Shown one piece after another: positions 31,187 through 41,603 of a stretch of 64,000 nt of DNA. Both the position numbers and the translations under genes were made by a program. Position 1 is the stretch's first letter. Each line of letters starts with the position of its first letter. The DNA is taken from the NCBI RefSeq assembly GCF_000429065.1, contig NZ_KE386844.1:186001-250000 (forward strand). Reading direction: 5' to 3'. The notes under the pieces are model-generated. The model ran no database searches and had not been told where the DNA came from. It worked only from the letters and a program-made list of their open reading frames with translations. The DNA is from Silanimonas lenta DSM 16282 (GTDB lineage: Bacteria > Pseudomonadota > Gammaproteobacteria > Xanthomonadales > Xanthomonadaceae).

Positions 31187-32152
31187 ATGCGCCGCGCCGC
31201 CCTGCTTGCCGCCCTCGCCCTGCCGCTCGCCGGCTGCGTCACCTACGAGGTGGTCGACCGCGACACCTACTACCGGCGCAGCGATGGCGCCATCGTCTAC
31301 CGCGGCGAGGTCTATTACCCCGAGACGCGGGGGCTCGACCCCTACGACGCCTGGTTCTATGGCTGGCGCGGCCCGGTGGTGGTGCTCGACCGCTGGCATG
31401 ACCCGTGGTACGACCCGTGGCTCGATCCCTGGTTCGGCTCGCGGGTTTCCGTGAGCCGCTGGAGCAGCGGCTGGTACTGGAGCGTCGGCCTCGGCTGGTG
31501 GAGCCCTTGGCCTCATGGCTGGGGCTACGGCTGGGGCCATGGCTGGCAGGGCAGCGGCTGGAGCCGCCCGCCCGGCGGGGGGCAGCGCCCGCCGCCCGCC
31601 GAGGCCGTCGAACGGCCGATGCCAAAGCCGGTGGTGCTGGGCAGCGGGCCGGCGGTGAACCTGCCGCCCCGCGACGGCCCGCGGGCCGATGGCGAGGCGG
31701 TCTGGCCGCGGGCCGGCGGCCGCCAGCAGCCCGAGCCCTGGCAAGGGGCGGCAAATCCGCGCTGGCAGGAGGCCCGGCCCATGCCGCGCCGCCCGGTCGA
31801 GGTTCCGGCGGAAGTCGGCGCAGACCGGCTGCGCCGCATGCCGGAGGCCCCCGTGCGGATCGAGCGGCCGATGCAGCGGGAAGCCCCCATCCAGGCCGGA
31901 CGCCCGCTCTACCGCGAGCCTTCGGTGCCGGTGGAGCGCCCGATGCCGATCGAACGCCCGGTGATGGCGGAGCGCCCGATGCCGATCGAGCGGCCGGTGA
32001 TGGCAGAACGCCCGCCCGCCTTCGAGCGGCCGGTGATGGCAGAACGCCCGCCCGCCTTCGAGCGGCCGCTGCCCGCCGAACGCCCCGCGCCGGCCTGGAC
32101 GCCCTCGCCACGCGAGGAACGCTCGCCAGAGGCGGAAGAGCGCATCGAGTGA
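31187..32152 (+). CDS. Repeat-rich lipoprotein, W/G-rich and ERP-repeat
   Basis: The protein has 321 residues. A lipoprotein signal ends in LAGC with Cys17. The N-terminal part contains DPW repeats (HDPWYDPWLDPWFGS) and a Trp/Gly-rich stretch (WSVGLGWWSPWPHGWGYGWG). The C-terminal half is Pro/Arg/Glu-rich with four 12-residue units of the form RPxxxERPVMAE. No enzyme motif is seen. It is probably an outer-membrane lipoprotein of structural or wall-contacting kind. The start is chosen at the ATG that gives the lipobox. The family is not recognised beyond composition. Confidence 0.7.
   Translation: MRRAALLAALALPLAGCVTYEVVDRDTYYRRSDGAIVYRGEVYYPETRGLDPYDAWFYGWRGPVVVLDRWHDPWYDPWLDPWFGSRVSVSRWSSGWYWSVGLGWWSPWPHGWGYGWGHGWQGSGWSRPPGGGQRPPPAEAVERPMPKPVVLGSGPAVNLPPRDGPRADGEAVWPRAGGRQQPEPWQGAANPRWQEARPMPRRPVEVPAEVGADRLRRMPEAPVRIERPMQREAPIQAGRPLYREPSVPVERPMPIERPVMAERPMPIERPVMAERPPAFERPVMAERPPAFERPLPAERPAPAWTPSPREERSPEAEERIE
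31937..32080 (+). repeat. Four tandem 36-bp units in the lipoprotein gene
   Basis: The units at 31937, 31973, 32009 and 32045 each encode RP-(MPI or PAF)-ERP-(VMAE or LPAE). Units 1 and 2 are nearly identical, as are units 3 and 4, which indicates recent duplication. The length is a multiple of 3, so copy-number change would keep the frame. Confidence 0.85.
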
Positions 32153-32211
32153 TCCTGCCTGCCACGCCCCGCTGCTAGGCTGCTGCAGGCAGGCCGGCGG
32201 GGGATGGCGGG

Positions 32212-35200
32212 GTGACGGCGGAAACGGGCGAGGGCGCAGGCACGGGGACGGTGGACTGGCGGGGACGGCTGCTCGTCCTCCTCGAATTCACCCTGCTTGC
32301 CTGCATTGCCAACTCGCTGGCCCTGCAACTGCCCGGCAGTACGCCCTTTCTCGTCGGCAACATGGCCGGGGTGGCCGTGGCCCTGCGCTTCGGATTCGCC
32401 CCGAGCCTGCCGGTGGCCCTGGCCGCCACCGCCATCACCGCCGAACCCGCCTGGTGCGGGCTGGCGGTGTTGGAATGCTTGCTGGTGGCTCGGCAGCGCC
32501 AGGCCCGCCTCGGGCTGTTCGCGCGCTGGTGGCGGGTGTGGCTGCCGCTGCTGCCGGTGGCGCTCTGGGCCACCATCCCGCCCGCAGGGCCCGAGCCGTT
32601 GGCCTGGGGCCTCGGCCTCGCGGTGGTGCTGGCCACCGGCGCCACCTCGCTGGCCGGCGCCATGCTGCTGGCGCGGGTGACGCGCTCGCGCCGGCAACGG
32701 GCCGGGCAGTCGCTCGACCAGCAGCTCTCGGTGCAGCTCGCCACCCTGATGGCCGCGCCGGCCACCTTCCTGGTCTGCGGCCTGCTGCAGTGGGGGCACC
32801 AGCTCGACCTGCGGCAGTCGGCCCTGCTGCTGGAGGGCCGGGCCATGCAGCTCTCCGCCCTCGTGGTGGCCGAACTCGAAGCGCACCGCGATGCCGTGGC
32901 CCAAGCCGCCCTGCACCTGCCGGCGCTGGGCGAGGAGGCGAGCCTCCGGGGCCTGCTCGAGACCCACCCGGCCTTCCTCTCCCTGCTGGTGGCCGACGGC
33001 CAAGGCACGGTGCAGCTGGCCCTGCGCGCCGGGGAGGTGCCGCGACGGGGCGGCGGGAACGTAGCCGACCGGCGGTATTTCCGCGACACCCTGATCGCCC
33101 GCGCGCCTACCGTCTCGCCCGTGTTCCGTGGCCGTGGACTCGGCAATGACATCATCGTCGCCGTGGCAGCCCCGCGTTTCGACGGCGAGGGGCGCTTCGC
33201 CGGCGTGCTGCAGGGGGCCATCTCGCCCAACCATCTCGCCCGCCGCTACCGACTCTTGCTCGATGGCGATGGCCTACATCATCTAGTCATCGACAGCGAT
33301 GGTCAGGTGGCCTTGAGCTCGCTGCCGACGGTTCTTCCACTCAGCGACTTTGGCAACGCTCTCGATGGCGCGCTCGGATCCCAGGTCCAGCCCTGGTGGG
33401 CACAGCGGCTGCTGCCAGCCCCCAAGCTGCGCTTCGGCTCGGATGGTCGCTCGCTCGGCGTGATGCATGAAGATTCATCTCTGCATTGGCGCAGCGTGGT
33501 GTTACAGCCCTTGTCGCCACTGGAGCTTCGGCAGAGTCTGCGCTCGCTGGCTGCCGCGCTTTCGGTGCTTAGCCTGATCCTCGGCCTGCAATGGATCACT
33601 CGCACCTTCGCCCGGAGACACACGCGGGATCTTGTACATATCGTCGATCGCTTGCACCGCCTGGGAGTCGAGCCGGTATCCGACAGCTCCTCATCCCAGT
33701 CCCCTGCCATGGGCAGCCGCGAACTCGCCTCCCTGCTCGCCGACATCGAGCGCACCGAGGCCCGGCTTGCCGAGCTGCACGAGGCCCTGCGCGCCGCCGC
33801 CGAGGAGCAGTCGGCGCTCAACCGCGTGCTGGAGGGCCGGGTGGCGGAGCGCACCGAGGAACTGCGCCAGGCCCTGGCCCGGGCCGAAGGCCTCGCCCGG
33901 GCCAAGTCGGCCTTCCTCGCCAACATGAGCCACGAGCTGCGCACCCCGCTCGCCGCCATCCTCGGCTATTCCGAGCAGGCCCTGCGCCCCGGCACGCCAC
34001 CCGAAGAGCAGCGCCGCTGCCTCGAGACGGTGCTGCGGCACGGCCAGCACCTGCTCGAGATCGTCAACGACGTGCTCGATGCCAGCAAGATCGAGGCCGG
34101 ACAGGTACGCATCCGCCGCGAGCCGGTGGACCCGCGGCGGCTTGCCGCCGAGGCGCTGGAACTGCTGCGCCCACGGGCTGCGGAGAAGGGCCTCGGGCTG
34201 CGGCTGGAAGCGGATGTGCCCCTGCCCGCCGAGGTGCTGGCCGACCCGCTGCGGCTGCGGCAGATCCTGCTCAACCTGCTCAGCAACGCGGTGAAGTTCA
34301 CCGAGCGCGGCGAGGTGGTGCTGCGCCTCGGCGGCGAGGAAACCCGGGGCGAGTGGTGGGCCGAGGTGGAAGACACCGGCATCGGCATGGATGCCGCGCA
34401 GTGCGAGCGCGTGTTCCAGCGCTTCGAACAGGCCGACGATTCCACCACCCGGCGCTTCGGCGGCACCGGGCTCGGGCTCTACATCTCCCGCGAGCTGGCC
34501 CGCGGCATGGGCGGCGAGCTCTCGGTGGAAAGCCAGCCGGGCCGCGGCAGCCGCTTCCGTCTGCGCCTGCCGGTGGGCCTCGAAGGCCCCTGGCAGCTCG
34601 CCGCCCCGGCCGCCCCCGACACCGCCCCCCCGGCGGCGGAGGCCCCGCCCGCGCTGCGCGGCCGGGTGCTGGTGGTGGATGACGTGGCCGACCTGCGGCG
34701 CCTGCTGCGCCTGCGCGTGGAGGCCACCGGGGCCCACGTGGTCGAGGCCGGCGATGGCGAAACCGCCCTGGCCCGCCTGCGCGAGGGCGGCATCGACCTC
34801 GTGCTGCTGGACATGCACATGCCCGGCATGGATGGCCGGGAGACGGTGCGCCGCCTGCGCGCGGCGGGCGGGCGCCTGCCGGTGTATGCCTGCAGCGCCG
34901 ACGTGCTGCCCGAGGACGTGGCCGCCTTCCTTGCCGAGGGCTGCGATGGCGCGCTCTCGAAGCCGGTCGAGACTGCGGCCCTGCATGCCGTGCTGGCGCG
35001 GCATCTCGCCGCCGCAGACCCCGGCGCGCCGCCCGCCAGCCCGGCCACGGCGCCCCCGGCAGTCACGGCGGCGCCGGCCAGCGGCGGCACCGGCCCCGCC
35101 GCCGACCCCCTGGCCCAGGCCCTGGCCGCCATCCGCGCCCGCTTCGTGGCCGGCGCGGCCGGTGAACGCGCCCGGCTTGCCGAGGCCTTCCGCCAGCAGG

Positions 35201-35442
35201 ATTTCGACGCCCTGCGCCAGCAGGCGCACCGGCTCAAGGGCAGCGCCGGCACCTTCGGCTTTGCCGGCGTGAGTAAGGCCGCCGCGGCCCTCGAGACCGC
35301 CGTCACCAATCCCGGCGCCGTGACCCATGCTGACCTCACGGCCCGGGTCGCCGCGCTGGATTCACAGCTTGCCGCCCTAGACTGCCCGGATCCGGCCAGC
35401 ACACCGGCCCCCGCCCCGCCCCAGCCTCCGCCCCGCCCATGA
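32212..35442 (+). CDS. Hybrid sensor histidine kinase with REC and HPt domains
   Basis: The protein has 1076 residues from a GTG start. The N-terminus has several membrane helices (about 20-190, MASE1-like), then an extracytoplasmic Cache-like domain (about 215-450), a helix near 455 and a coiled coil. HisKA follows with H574 in FLANMSHELRTPLAAILGY, then HATPase (DTGIGMD, FGGTGLGLYI), REC with D867 in LVLLDMHMPGMDG, and a C-terminal HPt with H1006 in AHRLKGSAGTFGF. It is a complete phosphorelay in one chain; the output is probably the overlapping single-domain regulator. Bases 33240-33710 are less G+C-rich, with rare codons (CTA, TTA, AGA), unlike both flanks. Confidence 0.9.
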   Translation: MTAETGEGAGTGTVDWRGRLLVLLEFTLLACIANSLALQLPGSTPFLVGNMAGVAVALRFGFAPSLPVALAATAITAEPAWCGLAVLECLLVARQRQARLGLFARWWRVWLPLLPVALWATIPPAGPEPLAWGLGLAVVLATGATSLAGAMLLARVTRSRRQRAGQSLDQQLSVQLATLMAAPATFLVCGLLQWGHQLDLRQSALLLEGRAMQLSALVVAELEAHRDAVAQAALHLPALGEEASLRGLLETHPAFLSLLVADGQGTVQLALRAGEVPRRGGGNVADRRYFRDTLIARAPTVSPVFRGRGLGNDIIVAVAAPRFDGEGRFAGVLQGAISPNHLARRYRLLLDGDGLHHLVIDSDGQVALSSLPTVLPLSDFGNALDGALGSQVQPWWAQRLLPAPKLRFGSDGRSLGVMHEDSSLHWRSVVLQPLSPLELRQSLRSLAAALSVLSLILGLQWITRTFARRHTRDLVHIVDRLHRLGVEPVSDSSSSQSPAMGSRELASLLADIERTEARLAELHEALRAAAEEQSALNRVLEGRVAERTEELRQALARAEGLARAKSAFLANMSHELRTPLAAILGYSEQALRPGTPPEEQRRCLETVLRHGQHLLEIVNDVLDASKIEAGQVRIRREPVDPRRLAAEALELLRPRAAEKGLGLRLEADVPLPAEVLADPLRLRQILLNLLSNAVKFTERGEVVLRLGGEETRGEWWAEVEDTGIGMDAAQCERVFQRFEQADDSTTRRFGGTGLGLYISRELARGMGGELSVESQPGRGSRFRLRLPVGLEGPWQLAAPAAPDTAPPAAEAPPALRGRVLVVDDVADLRRLLRLRVEATGAHVVEAGDGETALARLREGGIDLVLLDMHMPGMDGRETVRRLRAAGGRLPVYACSADVLPEDVAAFLAEGCDGALSKPVETAALHAVLARHLAAADPGAPPASPATAPPAVTAAPASGGTGPAADPLAQALAAIRARFVAGAAGERARLAEAFRQQDFDALRQQAHRLKGSAGTFGFAGVSKAAAALETAVTNPGAVTHADLTARVAALDSQLAALDCPDPASTPAPAPPQPPPRP

Positions 35443-35840
35443 ACGCCCGCCCGCTGCGCCACATTCTCTGCGCCGACGACGACCCCGACATGCGGATGAT
35501 CCTCGAGGTGGCCCTCGGCACCATCGGCGGCTGGGAGGTGAGCCTGGCCGCCGATGGCGAGGAGGCCCTGGCGGCGGCCCGCGCCCAGCGCCCGGACCTG
35601 ATCCTGCTGGATGCCGCGATGGCCGGCATCGACGGCCCCGGGGCCCTGCAGCAGCTGAAGGCCGATCCGGCCCTGGCCGACATCCCGGTGGCCTTCGTCA
35701 CCGGCCACGCCGACCCGGCCGCCCAGGCCGCGCTCAGGGCCCACGGCGCCGCAGACGTGATCAGCAAGCCCTTCGACCCCACCGCCCTGCCGGCGCGCAT
35801 CCGCGCCCTCTGGGCCGCGCTGGGCGGCACGGCGGCCTGA
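35439..35840 (+). CDS. Single-domain response regulator
   Basis: The protein has 133 residues and only a receiver domain: acidic pair ADDDPDM, phospho-acceptor D58 in LILLDAAMAG, Thr in FVTGHAD and Lys in ISKPFD. It overlaps the hybrid kinase stop by 4 bp (ATGA), so it is the natural acceptor of phosphate from the kinase HPt domain. There is no DNA-binding or enzymatic output, so it probably acts by protein contact, as CheY-like regulators do. Confidence 0.92.
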   Translation: MNARPLRHILCADDDPDMRMILEVALGTIGGWEVSLAADGEEALAAARAQRPDLILLDAAMAGIDGPGALQQLKADPALADIPVAFVTGHADPAAQAALRAHGAADVISKPFDPTALPARIRALWAALGGTAA

Positions 35841-35865
35841 GCCGCCCTTGCCGAAGCGCAGGCAT

Positions 35866-35900
35866 AAAAAAAGCCAGGAGCTCCCCCCGGAACTCCTGGC
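35866..35900 (-). terminator. Rho-independent terminator for the chemoreceptor operon
   Basis: GCCAGGAG ... CTCCTGGC forms a stem (35873-35900). On the minus strand it is followed by a run of seven T (35866-35872). It lies about 150 bp beyond the stop of the 36049 gene, which transcribes toward it. On the plus strand, after the response-regulator stop, only a poor T-tract follows, so action there would be weaker. Confidence 0.8.
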
Positions 35901-36048
35901 CGGTGTTCCTGCCCTCCTGACAGCGGCGCTCACGCGCGGCCGTCACGCCCCCCGGCGCTGGATGAGGCGGGAACCGGGCTATTTTGCACCACGCCGCCCG
36001 CGGCAGTGTGACCAAATCGTCAAACGGCGTCAAAACGTGCGCCGATGC

Positions 36049-39018
36049 TCACTGCCCCTGCACCGCCCGGCGCAGCTCGCCGATGGCCGCGATGGTGGTC
36101 TCGCTCGCTTCCGCGAACTGCCCCTCCAGCAGGGCCTCGGCCTCGGCCTTCCGCCCGGCCAGATGGGCCCGCACCACCCCCGCCGCGCAGCGGTGGAAGT
36201 GCGCATGGCGCTCGCGCAGCGCCCCGTAGGCCGGGAGGTGCTGGGTGGCCGCGCCGGGCCCATACAGCCACTGCCCGAGGGCGCAGACATGGTCCTTCTC
36301 GATCGTGGCCGGGTCGAGATTCTCCTCCGAACGGCCGTCGAGCAGGCTGCGCAGCCGCGCCTTCCAGGCCTGGTGCGCCTTCACCATGGCCGGGAAGCCG
36401 CTGATGTCGGTGCCCTCGTCGCCGGGCAGCACGAAGCGGGCCGCGATCTCGGCGAGCTGCTGGGCCTGGTCGCTCATCGACTGCGCCGAGGCCGCCATCT
36501 CCTCCACCAGGGCCGAGTTGGCCTGGGTGTTCTGGTCCATCTGGGTCACGGCCTGGTTCACCTCGTTGAGGCCGCGCGCCTGCTCCGCCGCCGCCGCACT
36601 GATCTCGCCCATGATGTCGGCCACCCGCTGCGAGGAGCCCACGATCTCCTGCATGGTCTCGCCGGCGCGCTGCGCCACCCCGGCGCCGGCCGAGATCTTG
36701 GCCACCGATTCATTGATGAGCTGGGCGATCTCTTTCGCCGCCTGCGCCGAACGCTGCGCCAACGCCCGCACCTCGGCCGCCACCACGGCAAAGCCGCGGC
36801 CCTGCTCGCCGGCGCGCGCCGCCTCCACCGCCGCATTGAGAGCCAGGATGTTGGTCTGGAAGGCGATGCCATCGATGGTGGTGGTGATGTCGGCCATGCG
36901 CCGCGAGCTCTCCTCGATCTCGCGCATCATCGCCACCACCTCCTCCACCGTGCGCCCGCCCTCGGTGGCGACTCCGGCCGCCCGGCTGGCCAGCTGCTTG
37001 GCCTGCAGGGCGTGCTCGGCGCTCTGCCGCACCGAGGCCGTCATCTCCTCCATCGCCGCCGCGGTCTCCTCGATGCTGGCCGCCGCCTGCTCGGTGCGCC
37101 TGGAAAGATCCATGTTGCCGGACGCGATCTCGGCCGCCGCATCGCTGATCGCCCCTACCGCCTGCTGCACCTCGCGGATGGCCCGGGCCAAGGCATCGGC
37201 GGTGGCATTGGCATTGCCATTGAGCTCGCCGAAGCTGCCCATCAGCTGGGCGTGCGAGCGCACCGTAAGATCGCCGCGGGCCAGGGCCGCCATCGTGCGC
37301 TGCACCTCGCTGATGGCCGTGGCAGTGAGATCCATCAGCGAGTTGAAGATGCGCGCCAGCTCCTGATAGCGCTCATCGCCTTCATGAGCGCTGACGCGGG
37401 ACGTGAGGATGCCGGCCGCGGCCTTCTGCGCCACGTTCCGCAGCTCATGAAGGAAGTTGGTATCGCCGGTGCGGTCCTGCCACTCCAAGGCAGTACCGAT
37501 CCGATTGCCCGCGGCATCGAAGATCGGGGTGGCGGCCAGATCGAAATGCATGCCTCCCACCGAGAGCCTGGCCTTGTGAACTTTCTTGAGCCCGGAAACC
37601 AGCGCCCGCTGGTGCGCGGGATCCCGGTGGAAGCTATCGAAGTTCGAGCCAAGCACGTCCTTGGCACGGAAGTTCGGCAGGCGCTCGCGCAACACCTCCT
37701 CCGCATTCGTCAACACCTCGATGACCGCGGAGTTCATATATACGATCTTCCCATCGGGGTCGGCGATCATCATGCCACTGGTCGCAACATCGAGCGCGCT
37801 GCGAACCCGGGCATTCTCCGCCGCGATCTCACGCTCCCGGCCGATGCGCTCGGCAAGCTTTTGCTGCATCTCGGCCAGCGCGCGCAGCAGGCGGGAGAAC
37901 TCGTCATGGGTTTCGATCTCGATCCGGTTGTCGAGCTTCAGGTCGGCGATACGGTCGGCCAGCTCAGCCGAGACGCCCACCGCGCGCGTGACGCTCCGGG
38001 CAATCGCAAACATGATGGCCAGCATGAGGGCGAAAAGCAGAACAAACCCGAGCACGCTCACCCAAAGGCTGTGCTGCGCCGCTGCCAGATTGGCCGCGGA
38101 CATCGCCGCGAGGTCATCGTAAGCGCGATCCATGAAGGTGGACTGCGCTGCCATGGCGGCATCAAACAGCCCAAAGTAGGCGGCAAGATCCGAGGGCGGG
38201 TCCGCCCCCTCCAGCTGGGCCTGCAACGCACTTCTGAAACGCTCACGCGCCGCCTCGGCCGCTGCGAAGTCTTTTTTTTCCAGATCGGGCCGGATGGCCA
38301 GCACCTTGACCAGCTCGCGGTCGTTGACCGACATCGCCACGGCCTCCTCGTCCAGCAACGCCGCGAGCAGGCCGGCCAGCTTGGCATCGGTGTTGCCGCT
38401 TCGCGCATACCGCGCGGCATACATCTGAAGTTGGCTTTGCAGTTCCAGAACCCGGGGCAACGTTACCGCAAGGATATTCTGCAGGTGATAGACATCGACA
38501 AAGGGCGAGTAGGTGTAAGCCGACGCATCATGGATCTGATCGAGAACCCCGAAGTAGCCCTGAATCAGGACGCCGATCTGATCAAAGGTGGCATCGGCAT
38601 CCAGCGACCCTGAGGCCAGCGCCTCACGAAGGGCCTTCTGCTCATCATCGAGAGACGTCAGCGCTTGCAGCGGCGAAGAAAAGCGTTCTCCACTGTCTGA
38701 TAGATCCTTCTGGAGCAGGGCCTGCTTCTCGTCGAACGTGGCCCAGGCCTCATCCAGGGCCGCTTTCTGGTCAGACTGCCCGGAAAGCAGCAGGGTGTAG
38801 CGACTGCGAACCTGCTGTAGGGAAGTGATGAGATCGATGATATCGGCCAGGGGCTTGCCACCCTCCAGCTCGGCACGCCCCACCTCCACCGCGCTGGCCA
38901 CGCTGCGCAGATGGAAGACTGCCGGGATGATCGCTGCCAGCAGGGCCAACGCAGCGATCACCTGAAACTTCCGCGCCACGGAAAGCCGCCCCACCCACAT
39001 CGAGATTAGCTCTTTCAT
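36049..39018 (-). CDS. Methyl-accepting chemotaxis protein with PAS and C-terminal CZB domain
   Basis: The protein has 989 residues. Order: TM1 (about 14-36), large helical ligand-binding domain (about 37-310), TM2 (about 316-338), HAMP-like, PAS (about 400-520), a second linker, and the MCP signalling hairpin with conserved tip [22 protein letters not shown]-terminal zinc-binding CZB domain (about 877-985) has [18 protein letters not shown] and HAHFHRCA, which contain the expected His/Cys ligands. CZB domains can sense oxidants or zinc. GGAGGGG precedes the ATG at 39018. It lies downstream of a second chemoreceptor on the same strand. The sensory half (37330-39018) is visibly lower in G+C than the signalling half. 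Confidence 0.92.
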   Translation of the reverse strand: MKELISMWVGRLSVARKFQVIAALALLAAIIPAVFHLRSVASAVEVGRAELEGGKPLADIIDLITSLQQVRSRYTLLLSGQSDQKAALDEAWATFDEKQALLQKDLSDSGERFSSPLQALTSLDDEQKALREALASGSLDADATFDQIGVLIQGYFGVLDQIHDASAYTYSPFVDVYHLQNILAVTLPRVLELQSQLQMYAARYARSGNTDAKLAGLLAALLDEEAVAMSVNDRELVKVLAIRPDLEKKDFAAAEAARERFRSALQAQLEGADPPSDLAAYFGLFDAAMAAQSTFMDRAYDDLAAMSAANLAAAQHSLWVSVLGFVLLFALMLAIMFAIARSVTRAVGVSAELADRIADLKLDNRIEIETHDEFSRLLRALAEMQQKLAERIGREREIAAENARVRSALDVATSGMMIADPDGKIVYMNSAVIEVLTNAEEVLRERLPNFRAKDVLGSNFDSFHRDPAHQRALVSGLKKVHKARLSVGGMHFDLAATPIFDAAGNRIGTALEWQDRTGDTNFLHELRNVAQKAAAGILTSRVSAHEGDERYQELARIFNSLMDLTATAISEVQRTMAALARGDLTVRSHAQLMGSFGELNGNANATADALARAIREVQQAVGAISDAAAEIASGNMDLSRRTEQAAASIEETAAAMEEMTASVRQSAEHALQAKQLASRAAGVATEGGRTVEEVVAMMREIEESSRRMADITTTIDGIAFQTNILALNAAVEAARAGEQGRGFAVVAAEVRALAQRSAQAAKEIAQLINESVAKISAGAGVAQRAGETMQEIVGSSQRVADIMGEISAAAAEQARGLNEVNQAVTQMDQNTQANSALVEEMAASAQSMSDQAQQLAEIAARFVLPGDEGTDISGFPAMVKAHQAWKARLRSLLDGRSEENLDPATIEKDHVCALGQWLYGPGAATQHLPAYGALRERHAHFHRCAAGVVRAHLAGRKAEAEALLEGQFAEASETTIAAIGELRRAVQGQ

Positions 39019-39111
39019 CGCCCCCCTCCAGACCAAAGGCGCGAGCATCAATCTACATCGGGCCAGGATGGGCTCTACACCATCGAAGCCCCTCCCGGAG
39101 CCGATTCTTAC

Positions 39112-41559
39112 TCAGAACTCCGTCCACTCGCCCTCTGCCTCATTGCCACGGGAAGCGGGCTTGGGCGCGGGCTTGGGCGCGGGCTTGGGCGCGGGCTTGG
39201 GCGCGAGCTTGGGCGCGGGCGCCGCAGTTTCAGCGGCCGGCTTTGCGGTCGGCGCCGGTGCCTTGGCCGGCGCCACGGACCGCGCGGCCTTGCCTACCGC
39301 CGCCGGCATGGCGCTTGCTGGCTTGCGCAGCACCGGCGAAGCCGCCTCACCGATGCGGAAGCGGGCCACCGCCTCGGCCAGCTGCTGGGCCTGGTCTTCC
39401 AGCGAGCGCGCGGCGGCGGTGGCCTCCTCCACCAACGCCGCGTTCTGCTGGGTGGTCTCGTCCATCTGGGTGATGGTCTGGTTCACCTGCTCGATGCCGG
39501 CGCTCTGCTCGGCCGAGGCGGCGCTGATCTCGGCCATGATGTCGGTGACGCGCTTCACCGACCCCACGATCTCGGCCATGGTGCTGCCGGCCTGATTCAC
39601 CAGCACCGAGCCTTCACCCACCTTCGAGACCGAGGCCTCGATCAGGTCCTTGATCTCCTTCGCCGCCTGCGCCGAGCGCTGGGCCAGGCTGCGCACCTCG
39701 CTCGCCACCACGGCAAAGCCGCGGCCCTGCTCGCCGGCGCGCGCCGCCTCCACCGCGGCATTGAGGGCAAGGATGTTGGTCTGGAAGGCGATGCCGTCGA
39801 TGGTGCTGATGATGTCGGCCACGCGCTTCGAGGAGGCCTCGATCTCGGCCATGGTGCTGACCACCCGGCCCACCACCTCGCCGCCCTGTTCGGCCACGCC
39901 GGCGGCACCGGTGGCGAGCTGGTTGGCCTGGCGCGCCGAATCGGCGTTCTGCTTCACCGTGGCGGTGAGCTCCTCCATCGAGGCGGCGGTCTCCTCGAGA
40001 TTGGCCGCCTGCTGCTCGGTGCGGGCCGAAAGATCGGTGTTGCCGGCGGCAATCTCGCTGGCCGCAGTGTTGATCTGCGCCACTGCCTGCTGGATCTGGC
40101 CGATCAGGGAGCGCAGCTGGCTCACGCTGCCTTCGATGCTGTCGCGGATCTCGGCGAACTGGCCCTGGTACTGGCCCTCCATCTTCGCCGTGAGGTCGCC
40201 TTTGGCCACGAGGCCCATCACCCGGCCGATCTCGGCCAGGGTGGCGCGGGTGTTGGCATAGCCGGCATTGAGGTTCTTCGCCAGGTTGAGGAAGAAGCCC
40301 TGCTTGCCGGCCTCGGCGATGGTCTGGCCGAAATCGCCGCGGGCGGTGGCTTCGACCACACCCTGCACTTCGCGCTCGACCTCCAGCTCTTGAGTGCGGT
40401 CGCGCCAGTCCACCATGGTGCCAAGACGCTCGCCTTCGGCATTGCGGATCGGGGTGGCGGTGATCTGGAACACCCGCCCGGCGAAGGGCCGCTCGAACAC
40501 CCGGCCGCCCTCCAAGGCCGCCAGCTCGGCGGCCGCCAGTTCGGCAATGCCGGTCAGCTCGGCGAGGGAGGCGCCGACGAGCTTGCCGGGATCGAAGCCG
40601 GGCAGGGGCTGGGCCGGGTCTTGAACGATCTCGGCCACTTTCTGCTGCATCGAGCCGTTGGCATAGATCACCTGTCCGCCACCATCGACGATCAGCACCG
40701 CGGCACTGGCGCTGTCCAGCGCATTCTTGATCCGCAGATTGGCCTCGGCCACCAGGCGCTCGGCCTCGATGCGGGCATTGAGGTCGGCCTGCATCCTGTC
40801 CAGGGCCTTCAGAAGCTCGCCGATCTCGTCGCCGCGCGAGGTATCGATGTGGTTGTCGAGCTTGCCCCCGGCCACGGCATTGGCTACCTCCACGGCGCTC
40901 TGCACACCGCGGGCGATGGTGCGGGCGATCAGCAGGGCCAGCACCGCGGCGAGCAGGATGCTGACGACGAGGGTGGTGACGATGACGCCACGGGCTGCAG
41001 TGTAGGCCTTGGCGGCCGTTTCACGGGCGGCGGTGGAGCCGGTGAGGCCGGCATTCACCATGCCGGCAATGTCCTCGGCCACGGCCTCGTACTTCTGCCG
41101 GGTTTCGGCGAGGAACATGTCCAGCGCCTCGTCGGTGAAGCCCATCTCGTAGGCAGAAACCGCCTCCTCGGTGTTCTTGAGATAGTCCGCCCACTCCTTG
41201 CGCATCTCGGCCAAGGCTTCGCGGGTCCGATCACCTTCAGCCGTGGCCTCGGCCGTGGCCAGCAGGTCCTCGAAGCTGAGCCGGGCATCCTCGAGACGCT
41301 GCTTGGCCAACTGCCGCGCCTCCTCGGAGGTGCGCAGCACCAGGCGGAAAGCCTGCAGCCGGTGTTCGGCCAGCGTGGCCTTAAGGTCCTGGGCGGTGGA
41401 GAGCTCCACCATCCAGCGCTGGCTGATCTCGGTGGTGGCCTCGTTGAGGGAGCCAAGCCCCCGGAAGGCGCTGAAGGCCAGCACCAGGATGAGCAGGATC
41501 ACGGCCCCGAAGGCCAGGAACAGCTTGGGGGCGATCTTGAGATGACGGAACCAGTCCAT
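39112..41559 (-). CDS. Methyl-accepting chemotaxis protein with CheR/CheB-type pentapeptide tail
   Basis: The protein has 815 residues. Order: TM1 (about 10-33), periplasmic four-helix-type domain, TM2 (about 190-211), HAMP, PAS-like (about 275-390), a second HAMP-like linker, and the MCP signalling domain with [21 protein letters not shown] long Ala/Pro/Lys linker with APKP repeats (from about 745) ends in EWTEF. The terminal EWTEF matches the xWxxF pentapeptide that tethers CheR and CheB in high-abundance receptors. GAAGGA precedes the ATG. It is upstream of the CZB receptor; no che genes are in the window. Confidence 0.93.
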   Translation of the reverse strand: MDWFRHLKIAPKLFLAFGAVILLILVLAFSAFRGLGSLNEATTEISQRWMVELSTAQDLKATLAEHRLQAFRLVLRTSEEARQLAKQRLEDARLSFEDLLATAEATAEGDRTREALAEMRKEWADYLKNTEEAVSAYEMGFTDEALDMFLAETRQKYEAVAEDIAGMVNAGLTGSTAARETAAKAYTAARGVIVTTLVVSILLAAVLALLIARTIARGVQSAVEVANAVAGGKLDNHIDTSRGDEIGELLKALDRMQADLNARIEAERLVAEANLRIKNALDSASAAVLIVDGGGQVIYANGSMQQKVAEIVQDPAQPLPGFDPGKLVGASLAELTGIAELAAAELAALEGGRVFERPFAGRVFQITATPIRNAEGERLGTMVDWRDRTQELEVEREVQGVVEATARGDFGQTIAEAGKQGFFLNLAKNLNAGYANTRATLAEIGRVMGLVAKGDLTAKMEGQYQGQFAEIRDSIEGSVSQLRSLIGQIQQAVAQINTAASEIAAGNTDLSARTEQQAANLEETAASMEELTATVKQNADSARQANQLATGAAGVAEQGGEVVGRVVSTMAEIEASSKRVADIISTIDGIAFQTNILALNAAVEAARAGEQGRGFAVVASEVRSLAQRSAQAAKEIKDLIEASVSKVGEGSVLVNQAGSTMAEIVGSVKRVTDIMAEISAASAEQSAGIEQVNQTITQMDETTQQNAALVEEATAAARSLEDQAQQLAEAVARFRIGEAASPVLRKPASAMPAAVGKAARSVAPAKAPAPTAKPAAETAAPAPKLAPKPAPKPAPKPAPKPASRGNEAEGEWTEF
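39155..39214 (-). repeat. Five tandem 12-bp units in the receptor tail
   Basis: GCGGGCTTGGGC (plus-strand reading) is repeated five times, with one substitution in the last unit, and encodes (APKP)n of the linker before the pentapeptide. Copy-number change would keep the frame and alter tether length. Confidence 0.9.
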
Positions 41560-41603
41560 GCGGGGTCCTTCGCAGCGGGAGGAGGGGCGAGGGGAGTGAA
41601 CCG

